Of a stretch of 64,000 bases of DNA, positions 1 through 10,822 are shown in pieces. Source of the DNA: Sipunculus nudus (Eukaryota; Annelida; Sipuncula; Golfingiida; Sipunculidae); NCBI GenBank assembly GCA_026874595.1, contig CM049314.1, positions 69,640,300-69,704,299 of the forward strand, written 5' to 3'. The notes under the pieces are model-generated. The model ran no database searches, had not been told where the DNA came from, and saw only the letters and a program-made list of their open reading frames with translations. A program made the position numbers and the translations under genes. Position 1 is the first letter of the stretch. Each line of letters opens with the position of its first letter.

Positions 1-220
1 CATGGATAATTATGAACGTTTTAAGTCCGATCTGAAGACATTCTATTTTAAAACTGTTTCTGAATTTAGATATATATAAATGCTATGCAATGTTTTACTG
101 GTCATATATCGTGTGCATATGTTTTAATATCATAGTCTATTTTATAACCAGCGCAGTAGAGATCTTTTTATGATGATTAGCGCTATATAAAAAATAAACT
201 ATCTATCTATCTATCACTTG

Positions 221-358
221 TGATATATGATTCCCTTTGTATCAGCCAACTGACTGATAATAACGTCATTAGAGCATAGCAAAAACACTATGTTGCCCGA
301 GGTTCGGCCAGGCGTTAAGTCTATACGATTATTGTATTAAGGTTTAGCTATTGATCTT
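221..358 (+). repeat. Dispersed repeat, copy 1 (pair with 22510-22664)
   Basis: Aligns by eye with 22510-22664. Both run from a GAYATATGAYTCCCTTT-like start, through a stretch with AACAAAAACACT-type sequence and a CAGCCAGGC/GGCCAGGCG block, to TATTAAGGTTTAGCTA. The copies are diverged and the family is not named here. Confidence 0.6.
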
Positions 359-1269
359 CAAGGTCAAATCAGCAGAATCATAGTTTACCATCTTTAGGAT
401 ATCTTCTGAACGTAATAACCCCTATTTAGTCCTCAAATTTGATGGACAAATTGTTTAAACCAAGTTTGCAGAGGAGTTTGAAAACTGGTGAAAATGATCT
501 CATTCACCTTTTGTACAACCTGCATAGACCAGTCATTTTTGGACTCAGTCTTCATTGTTGAATTTGGTGCCAAAAGGTCAAATGTCAAGATCACATCAGA
601 AGGTAATATCAAGGTAGCTTTCAGATGACAAAAGTCCCTCATGTCAGTGTTAAGTTAAACTATCTTTCAAAATGGGTTTCAGTCACCTTAAGGTCTTTAC
701 CCATAGGTCACTTGTTTGTTACTTGTTATGACGGAGATAACCGCCTCTCTTTTGGTGCTATATAACCTTAATCTTTACATCTGTAGCATTCAATTTCCGT
801 TTCAAACTAAATGACAGGATGATAGCACAGGCTTTCTTTTCTTATCATTCTGGTCTTAACCAGTCCCATTGAATACTGCTCCTGGGGGCCTTTGGTGTGT
901 TATCGCCCCGATTGCATGGTCCTATCAGCGAGGAACCCCTAGGGGTCCCAGTGGCCCGCATATTTCCTATATCTTCCTATATTTTCCTTTGAAAATATTG
1001 TCTCCCATAATTTCCTATATTGTCCGTCATTAAGATGGTAATCTCCGATGATTTCCAGTATTTGTTTCACTGCACAATCAGGTTTCCAATATAACGGAAC
1101 TGTCCATGTAAGAGATGCAGTTATACAATTGCAGCCATCTTAACCTATTCAAACCTTTATAAAATGCTTGGGAAAATAGAAAATCATGTACACTCATATA
1201 TATATAATATATAACATATATCTCGTTTGTGATTGAAAGACGGCCGTTTGGCATTGAATTCCCATTCAA

Positions 1270-1352
1270 CTGTCAGACCGTGAAAAAATTCACCGCTCCA
1301 TGGCTGGGATTTGAACTCGCGGATTTGAGTCCTTTACCCCTGGACCATGCAT
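1270..1352 (-). mobile_element. tRNA-derived SINE fragment
   Basis: On the minus strand an A-box-like stretch (1331-1347, TGGTCCAGGGGTAAAGG) is followed by a B-box-like stretch (1302-1318, GAGTTCAAATCCCAGCC). This is the internal polymerase III promoter layout of a tRNA. The spacing fits, but flanking acceptor-stem pairing is not evident, so a tRNA-derived SINE is more likely than a working tRNA gene. Confidence 0.5.
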
Positions 1353-2454
1353 GGAAGTTTGTATGAGTTTCACATATCTTTTTAGCAGCAGACCGTAGTG
1401 TTTTTGTTTAGCAGTAAATTTTTATGAGAAATATACTTCGAGAGGACTTCATTTGCATAAAACCTTAACATAAGACGAAGTCATATTAATGTGTCAAGTT
1501 GGAATGTAATCAATGCATCCAATAAGAAAATGAAAGAATATATTCAGTAATCAATGCAGACTTCTGCAGTGCTTCAGTCCCATGTGGAGGAACAAAAAAG
1601 GCATTTTATTCTGTTAGTTTAAATAATGCATTATTCAGGTTTGTCTGAACTTAAATTATGTTTTATAACATGTTAAACAGTCATGCGTTAATTAAATACT
1701 GTTGTGTTAATATACCAGCAACGGTTTTCAAAATGGTGTGTCGTAGATATACTTGGTAACAGCTTCCGTGCATTTTTGGGGTTTGTAGTTCACATGCAGT
1801 AGAGTACACACAGGCACACACATATGCCGTTTAGGGAAAGTTATTTTGAAGGCAACCTTTGTCCCCCAAGCACTCATCCCTAAATGGCGGCCCTTAGTTG
1901 GATACAATCATACCTGAAATCTCAAGACTTTCAAGTTTATCAACAATGCTCGTTTAAAGGGCCATAGCCGCAGGTTAACTACTAGTAAGGGCACACAAAA
2001 CTATTATTCGACAGATTCGCCCCATCAATTTTTCATGGATCAGTTGTCTTGCCTATGAAAACCAAATCCTTTCCTTTGCTGTTCATTTGTGTTATTGCAC
2101 AAATTCTCTAAAATTATCCCTAAAGTTCTTGAAAGTGGATTTATTTATGTGTTCATGATATACACCATTTCACGAATTGAAGCAAACTTGCAAAGATACC
2201 CGTATTGTGTCTCGCCCTACAAAGGAAAAAAAAAAAACATTAAATAAAAAAAGTAAAAATAAAGTTTGTTCCTTCCTACCTTCCTTTTCGTTCCCGATAT
2301 CCCGTACAAGAATACATATTTTATGTGTGGCCTCGCGAGGTATATTTGATGTCAAGGCCCTTTTTAATGTCAAACTTTCCTCCCTTATCAGATCGCTAGA
2401 GGTGAGACGCCGGTGTAGATACGGAGGACACAGTGCTCCAGCCTGTAAACTACA

Positions 2455-2659
2455 ATGGCCACCAGTGTTCCAGGGGCCGCCCCAGATGGCGGGTATGGCT
2501 GGGTCGTGCTAGGAGCATCTTTTCTTCTATTTGCCATGGTTAGCTGCTCCGTGGCCGGTTATGGCGTCTACTTCGTGGAGTACGTGGAATATTTTAATGC
2601 TTCTAAGGCTGAAGCGGCTTTGATATCCGCCATGGGGGTCGGAACTCTAGGCTTTTTAG
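2455..2659 (+). CDS. Transporter exon 1 (coding part)
   Basis: Residues 1-68 plus one base. Carries the start codon, the DGGYGWVV motif and TM1. Ends at a GTAAGT donor (2660). A 5' UTR must lie upstream, but its start is not determined. Confidence 0.9.
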
Positions 2660-5600
2660 GTAAGTATGATTTATCGTGAATGTAGCCTTGTTCCCCTCTC
2701 ACAGTTATGAATTAAAGCTAACATTCTGTATATGCGTATACACTACGTATCCAAAATAACTAACATTCCATATATGTGTATGCGGTACATGTGCGTATGC
2801 AGAACGTATGCAGTACGTATGCAGCAAAGAATCGGACGCCTGTGATTCCATTAATACGTATGCGGATGTGTTTGTTATGAAGCAAAATTGGACTTTCAGT
2901 ATGGAGCTGCATGAGTAGAGAAATCATCTGCTGGCAGTGCTAGAGGTATTTCCTGCCAATGACGTCAACGTTTGGAATTTCCCCGTCCGTTACAGTGCTT
3001 ATGGTCAAGCAAACGTATTCCAAATTAATTATATTATCATATAATGTAATTTTTATGAAAAGATATTAATCTAGTTTTAACATAAAATGAGCCCAATTCC
3101 TGGAGGAAAATTATTTTTTTTATAATTTTCCACTAACAACATGAGGTTGTTTGATTTGTTCAAAAACTATTTGCACATCTGTGAGCACTGTCAAATCGGC
3201 AATGACCTCACACACTTGGAAATCCCCTGTGACTAAAAATACTAGATCTCAGTAAAAGCACATCATTTCTGCCACTGTTAGTCCCAAATTTCCAGGAGAG
3301 AATAAAAACTACATGCTTTACTAGCTTTGAATTGTTGATAAAATTCAGTCCATGATGTCACATGTGTACCAGCCAATCAAATCAGGGCAAAATCTAGGAT
3401 CTGGATGAGTTCCTCCATTCACACAACAAACGCACGTGGAATAGGTTTCCTTAACCCTATGTTGTTTTAATCGCTACTTCGAACAATCAAAGCGAGCTGC
3501 ATGCCTGAACTTATATACACAGGCGTACTGCATATTCACTTATGGAATGCTACCTTTAGATATAAAATATCAAGTCTTGGATTGAGTGTGGTTTAAAACC
3601 GGTCATATACTTTAAACAATCAGCCGTCATTAACACTTAACCTCCTTAACCAAAGTGCCCCGCTTTCGTTAAGATATTCCATGATGTTTACACACACACG
3701 TGTTGATTATGAGGTGAAAATTCAGTAAACGCGAATTTTTGTAGATAAATTGCTTTTATGGATTTGCTTCCAAAGTTACGGTTTCGATCTTATCATAGCT
3801 CTGACAAACTAATGCGGACTATATTTCGGAACTGAAGGTTTCCGCTGCGAACACAACCGGAGTCTTTAATGGTATGATGGTGTAACCTCGTTTGAACCTC
3901 AGAGATTCGCTCTAATATCTAAACAATAAGTTATGACTGGAGTTTTCCTAGCCCCGTGTATATAAAAACTGAAATCCGGAAGGCTTAATAGTAACATATC
4001 ATTCTTATCATTTGGGGACCATCATCCTCATTCAATAGACTGTGCCACCAACAATCCATGGACTAATCCTATAAAAGTTTTTTTTGGCATTTGTTCTTTT
4101 GGGTCATCATTAAACGAAAAGGAGCACATTTGGAGAAAAGTAATAAATAAAACTTTTAGTATCCCAAGCCACACATAAGAATCGCTTTGTATGTTTACCT
4201 AATGATTGTTTTATTCGTTCGCAGCCATCTTATTCAGCAATGTAGTTGACTTGTGTGGGATAAGAAAAATGACCATATGTGGACCTCTCCTGATCTCAGG
4301 CGGATTATTTGCATCCGCTTTCGCTGAATCATTGTACCTTTTGTATTTTACACACGGACTCGTTTTGGGTAAGTTCACTCCTCAGTTAAAATATGACACA
4401 TGATAGTTACGGCCAATCATATCCTACCAAAAGAAACTGCCAACCAATGAGGTAAAGGCAAACGAAGCAAGCAGGCAGTTACATTTTACAAAAGGAGACA
4501 AACAGTCAGCTAGATCAGATAAGAAACCCTTTATGCAGTAAAGTCATCTGAGCTATAGTCATGGTCCTTAATCCGTCCTCCGTCCGGCCGTCCATGCGTC
4601 AGTCCGGTAACAGGGCACGGTTTGAAACTGTTGGACCTACGAATCCAACATTGGCATACTATTAGATGTCCCAAAAATCTCCCACCATACCGAAAATCGG
4701 GTCACTAAGACCACGAGTTATTAAGGAAAAAACATCACCTTCCCATTTAAAACCAATTGTTACACTTCAAGACTGTATTCTAACAAAACCACTAATCTAA
4801 AATTGATCACATTCAGTATATATATATATTCCTCTAAACATTGGCTGTGTACATGCCAGAAATTAGGTCAGTTATTTAATACTTTGAGAGTATGGGCGCA
4901 CACATTATGTTTTTGTAATAAATCAGGAAATATATTTACTTCCTGAACATGATACCGTTGAAGCTAGAGAATTTATTCCTGAAAGTGCTGTGCACATAAT
5001 TTCGACAGCATGTTTAACTAAGCATTCCATCTGTTAAAACTTTAAATTTGAAACCAATTGATCAAAAACTGTAGTTTTTTAGCTCAGCTGACTGAAAGTC
5101 ATCTGAGCTATAGCGATCACTCCTTGTCCGTCGTCCGTCTGTCCGTCTATCTGTCTGTCCGTCTGTCCGTCCGTTAACCAGGCACAAATCGTAACCGCTG
5201 GACCTAGGACCTTGTAACTTGGGATTCTGAGAGGTCCATGAACCAGAAATTAGGTCTCTGTTACCCATATCCTTTGAGCTATGGGGTCCCAAAGTACCCC
5301 CAGAAAAGTAAAAAATTTCGTACAAAAACTTCAATATCTCATTAACTACTTGACTGATGGTCATGATTTTTGGCTTACATATTGATCATGAGATGTTCCA
5401 TCAGTTCCTGCAGACTGGTGGCGCCGCCTGTATTTTCGATGTTTTACCATTTTTTTCTCTATTTTTGAGACCTTCAAAGATGTGAACATCTGTTAACAGG
5501 GCACAAATCGTGAAGACTAGACCTAGAATCTTCATTCTTGACACACTGAGAGGTCCATGAAAAATCTCCTGGGAAATTAGAAATTAGGTCTCTGTTACCC

Positions 5601-8600
5601 ATATCCTTTGAGCTATGGAGCCCCAAAGTACCCCCCAGAATAGTAAAAAAATTCATACAAAAACTTCAATATCTCAATAACTACATCACTGATGGTCATG
5701 ATTTTTTGCATACGTATTGATCATGAGATGTTCCATCAGATTCTGCAGACTGGTGGCGCCACCTGTATTTTTCAATTTTTACCAATTGTTTTCTCTATTT
5801 TTGAGACCTTTAAAAATGTGAACAGCTGTTAACAGGGCACACATCATAAAGACTGGACCTAGAATCTTCATTCTTGACACACTGAGAGGTCCATAAAAAG
5901 TCTCCATGGAAACCTTAAAAAAGGTCTCTGTTTCCCATATCCTTTGAGCTGTGGGGGGCTCCCAATTACCCCCCAGAATAATTAAATTTGATACAAAAGT
6001 TGAAGTATCTGAACAACAAATGCAGAGATCACCATAATTGTTTGCATGGATATTGATCATGGAGTGTTTGATCAGTTTCTGCAGCCTGGTGGCGCCACCT
6101 GTATTTGTTTGGGTTTTTTTACGAATTTTTTCTCTATTTTGAGACCTTTTAATATATGAACATCTGTTAACAGGGCACAAATCATAAAAACTGGACCTAG
6201 AATATTTATTCTTGATACACAGGGGGACCCATGAAAGTCTCCATGGAAACCTGAAATAAGGTCTCTGTTACCCATATTCTTTAAGCTGTATGGCTCCAAA
6301 ATACCCCTAAATAATGGAAAATTTGATACAAAAACTGCAGTATCTCAATAAGTACAACACTGATGGTCATGATTATCGGCATACATATTGATCATGAGCT
6401 GTTCCATCAGTTTCTGGGTGCGCCAGCTCTATTTTTTTCAAATTTTTACGATTTTTTTCTCTTTTTTTGAGACCTTTAAAGATGTGGTTATCTGTCGAGA
6501 GGGTAAAAATCGCAACAACTGGACCTAGAATCTTCATTCTTGTCATGCAAGGAGGCACAGGAAAAGTGCCTGTGGAAACTTGAAATTAGGTCTCTGTTAC
6601 CCATATCCTTCAAGCTATAGGAATCTGAAGTATCCCTCAGAATAATGGATAATTTGATACAAAAGCTAAAGTATCTGAACAACTAATCCGGAGATCACGA
6701 TGATTCTTTGCATGGATATTAACCATTAAGTGTTTTTGCAGGCTGGTTGTGCCACCTGTATTTTGGTATCCGCCGAAATGAAGTTTTGCGGATATTATGT
6801 TTTTGACCAGGTTCCTCCGCCGCCGCCGTGTTTGTTTCCAGAGAACTCCTCTGAGACTAATGGACCGATTTTTCCGAAACTTACACCAATTATCGAGTCA
6901 CATGTGAACTGGTGCCTAACCAATTTGGGTTGACCTCTGACCTTTCCTCTCTGCCCACCGTCCATTTGTGCGTCTGTTTCCACACATAAATCCTCATATC
7001 TCGGGAACTGTTTGACCGATCAGGAAATAAAATTTATACAAATGTAGCCCTTGGATAGCTTTATAACATACACAAAAAATGGTGGCGCCAGCTGTAACCA
7101 TGTTTGCACAGTGTCCATCTGTTCATCTGCCTTGGGTTAAAATCACTCATATCTCTGCAGTGAATTGACTAATTCACCTGAAATTTGGCATGCGTATACA
7201 TCCTGGATAGCTTTCTTGTTTTTATGACAGATGGCGCCACCTACATTCACGTTCACGCCGATGACATCCAAGCTCATATCTCGGGAACCGTTTGACCGAT
7301 TGGGCCAAAATTTTGCATGTGTATAGATCTCACATAGCTCTTTTTCATACGCAAAACTGGTGGTGCCACCTGCAACCTTTTTTTGCACATCGTCTGTCTG
7401 TTTGTCTGCCGTTGGATAATGTCACTCATATCTCGGCAGTGGTTTGACATATCTGCCTAAAATTTTGCAGTTTTATACATCCTGGATAGCTTTCTTGATT
7501 TTATGACAGGTGACGCCACCTACATCATAGTTTACGCTGCAGACATCCAAGCTCATATCTCGGAAACTGTTTGAACGATTGGGCCAAAATTGTGCATGTG
7601 TACAGATCTCACATAGGTCTTTATCATACACAAAACTGGAGGGGCCACCTGCCAACATTTTTGCACATTTTGCACAGCGTCTGTCTGTTTGTTTGCCGTG
7701 GCCTAAAATCACTCATAGCTCTGTAGTGGTTTGACATAACTGCCAAAAATTTGGCAGGTTTATACATCCTGAACAGCTTTCTTGATATTATGACAGGTGG
7801 CGCCACCTACATTCTAGTAAATGCTGCAGACATCAAAGCTCATATCTCGGGAACCGTTTAAACAATTGGGCCAACATTTTGCATGTGTATAGATCTCACA
7901 TAGGGCTTTATCATATACAAAACTGGAGGGGCCACCTGCAACCATATTTGCACAGGGTCTGTCTGTTTGTCTGCCGTGGGGTAAAATCACTCATATACAT
8001 GTTGTGGTTTGACATTTCTGCCTAAAATTTCGCATATGTATACAACTTGGACAGCTTTCTGGATTTGTGGTAGGTGGCACAACCTACATACACATTTAGG
8101 CTGCAGAAATTCATGCTCATATGCAACATTCCTCACTCTATTTCCCCTTGCCACTCAATCCATGCCTCACTTCAGCCGTTCCACTCTGATTTTGGCGGAT
8201 ACACGTAGTCACTTGTCGGCTACCCATATTCTAGTTTTTAAAGTTTACGCATTTTTTCTCTATTTTTGAGATATTTAAATACAGACCTAATCTTGGCTTG
8301 TTGGTTAATCTGTTTGATGCTTCACTTAAATGAGTATATACTACCATTCTGATGATAAAATTTCCTTTAGCGAATCTCTTCCCATTCAGCTGAGCGTCAT
8401 GACCCATGGGTCACTTGTTTTCAGGTTTTTTGTCTCCCTCTCTCCAACCTGTTCTGATGAATATTATGATTTAAAATTGTTTTTCAGCAACCAGCATTTA
8501 CCACAGCGACTTTTCCCAGCTTCAATACACAGGATTAATAAAAAGAACGATTCTTATAGTTTCAGTGTGAAATACATTTTCTGTGGAAACTTAAACAATT

Positions 8601-9507
8601 TTAAAATTTATTTTCAAACAAAAACAATTCAGGATATGAATCGTTATGTTCTAAGGTTATAAAATATTAGGATATAATGTTTGCTCATTGACATGTTAAG
8701 AGTTTTATAAGATGTAAATACTTTGTAGCATTTCATTCATATCTTTTAAAATTGGCTGGTCTTTGATATGAATAACAATAATTTAGTTAAAGGGATTATT
8801 TGGCAAATTTTGTCCGTTGAGTTACTATTGGTAACTTAATTACATTCACACACTTGTTGGTTTATGAAATGTATCCTTTCATACAACACTTTGGCCCATT
8901 ATTTCCTTATTGCATCATTAAATGGTTTTAGGCCACAAGTTTCATTTATTACTTTGGCTCTGTCCATTATTCTATAATTTACAGGGCCATTTTCTCTTCG
9001 CTTATCAAATGCTAATATTTATGAAAAAAAAACACAAGAAATTAGTATATTTTGCGTTTGCTAAAATTGTCGAAAATTCAGCTGAGCGACGTGATCCATT
9101 GGTACCTAATTGTATGGATTTAAGCTATGAAAGTATGAAATTTGAGAGTAATTTGTATATTCCCCTAGGTAATATTTCAAATGTTAAACTTTAAAACAAT
9201 TTGATAAAATAAAAACGTTCAGAAATTATAGACACTTTATATATTATCAGCTTTGTTTGTTTACAATTCTGTCTGTCCTTTTTTGTAAATATTAACTAAC
9301 TGTGAATTATTTTTTTTTATTCTGTAAACTTAGTTGAATTAAGCCGTAATCCTATGCAGATACACTATAATAATACAGAGATGTTGTAACTCCCATTAAT
9401 CCAACACCACCCCCTCCCCACATCACCAAGTCCTTTCACCTGTGGACTAGGGACAATACTGATTTTTCAACTCTATACATTTTTTAAAGTAAAAATACAT
9501 ATATTTG

Positions 9508-9562
<55 letters not shown>

Positions 9563-10734
9563 CAATAGATCCAATTGAACAAATGTGTATTCGACTGAAC
9601 AGTCAACAATTTATCAAAAAGGACAACCAATGATCATGTTAATAACATACAGCTTATGTTTACAAACTGCTCATGTGCATCAATTTTAACATAGGACATG
9701 CATGGTTTGAGGGAAAATATAATTTGCAACAATTTCCTATCAAGTTATGAACAAATCAATTATATCATGTTTTTTTTACCTTTCCTCATAGACTTAATCT
9801 CCATTTGATATTAGTTTAGATTTTTACCTTCAAGGTCAACTTCAGCTTAGCACAGTGACCCATGGGTCCCTTTTTTCAAACGGTGCCGTTCGATTTGATT
9901 AATTTATTTTCTTTCTTAAAACTAACAAAGGATCTTGACACCTGTAAGCCTCATTTAATATACTTCTCTTGCCCGTTATTGTTTAACATGGTGTATTTCT
10001 TATTGAGAAATAATTAAAGAGCTATGCATGTATATATATTTTGAATTTTGTTGTAGGTATTGGGATTTGTTGCGTTGTGATCGGCACTAACGTAGCTTTA
10101 TTTCAATATTTCAACAAGCGACGAGGGTTAGCTCTCGGAGTATATGCCGGTGGGGCCAGCGTGGGAACCTTTGCTAGTCCAATACTCAATGAATATTTAG
10201 TAAGGACATACTCCTGGCGCGGTGCACTGATACTTTTCAGTGGCATCCAACTCCAAGGGGTAGTGTTAGCCGCATTACTGCGACCTCTTACGGTTACGCG
10301 CGCATATGCTGCAGCAGAAGATAGACAAGATGAATCATGTCGGAAGAGGGCACAGAAAACGGCAAAGTCTACTTTAAATCTGTTTCGAGATTCGAAGATT
10401 TTACTGTGCGTAGTCTCGGCTTTCTTTATAATGACGGGACATAACGTGCCATATATGTTTGTAATCGCTCGGGCTGTAGAGCTGGGAATGTCAAAGAGCA
10501 GTGCTTCATTTTTGGCATCAAGCCTTGGAATAGCGAGCGGTATTACTAGACCAATAAACGGATACCTTGCAGACCGCCTGAAACAAAGGAGGACACTCTT
10601 TGTTGCCCTGGTAACAGTCGTGAGCGGTATATTTGAGTTGTGTATATCCTTCTGTACAATTCCAATATATATGTACTTTCCAGTGGTGCTGTTTGGGTTA
10701 GCAAACTGTAAGTAGCTCAGAGATCAGCAAAGGT

Positions 10735-10822
<88 letters not shown>

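Larger units (their letters stand above)
1..2169. other. Repeat-bearing flank upstream of the transporter gene
   Basis: No supportable gene. The stretch holds a dispersed repeat at 221-358, a degenerate hairpin-type repeat end near 690-716 (TTACCCATAGGTCACTTGTTT, like the intact ends at 8386 and 23713), and a minus-strand tRNA-derived SINE fragment near 1270-1352. The short open frames here are in AT-rich sequence without splice or codon support. The promoter of the transporter gene probably lies in the last few hundred bases, but I see no convincing TATA box. Confidence 0.5.
5081..8417 (+). mobile_element. Non-autonomous Helentron/HINE-like element with tandem core
   Basis: The 5' end folds into a 13 bp hairpin with one mismatch (AGCTCAGCTGACT 5081-5093, loop GAA, AGTCATCTGAGCT 5097-5109). 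The 3' end has an inverted copy of the same motif (TCAGCTGAGC, 8386-8395), then a perfect palindrome GACCCATGGGTC (8401-8412) and ACTTG. Flanks are T-runs on both sides, as if inserted between T and T. Known biology: Helentron-type elements have asymmetric terminal inverted repeats, a 3' palindrome, TT target preference and often tandem cores. That this is one is inference. No transposase is encoded. Confidence 0.6.
4508..9874 (+). mobile_element. Outer Helentron-like (HINE-type) element, interrupted
   Basis: The left part (4508-5074) starts with a degenerate form of the AGTCATCTGAGCTATAG 5' end and matches 30294-30985 over several hundred bases, including shared AAATCAGGAAATATATTTACT. A family 3' end (TCAGCTTAGC, then GACCCATGGGTC) lies at 9842-9870 and may be its right end. 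Another element (5081-8417) sits inside. The pairing of left and right ends is inferred. Confidence 0.45.
4369..10056 (+). other. Transporter intron 2 (5.7 kb, transposon-filled)
   Basis: GTAAGT donor at 4369 and TTGTAG acceptor ending at 10056. Most of the intron is an apparent nest of three mobile elements (4508 to about 9874, 5081-8417, 6769-8234), plus an (AT)n tract. Short open frames inside it are repeat sequence, not exons. Confidence 0.8.

Noticed and set aside
840-960. Resemblance between 840-960, 46890-47010 and 59290-59400 (GAGGAACCCC and GCATGT-type blocks)
   Set aside because: The 46.9 and 59.3 kb similarity is covered by the receptor segmental duplication. The link to 840-960 is too weak to call by eye.
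2177-2512. 111-codon plus-strand ORF overlapping the transporter start
   Set aside because: It is out of frame with the SLC16 exon, has lysine-rich low-complexity content and runs through the probable 5' UTR.
5062-7806. Series of minus-strand ORFs of 60-130 codons with similar peptides
   Set aside because: They repeat with the 330 bp and 280 bp tandem monomers of transposable elements and lie in an intron. There is no conserved protein motif.
5160-8100. Regularly spaced repeats as a CRISPR-like array
   Set aside because: Units are 280-340 bp, diverged, without unique spacers, and in a eukaryotic intron.
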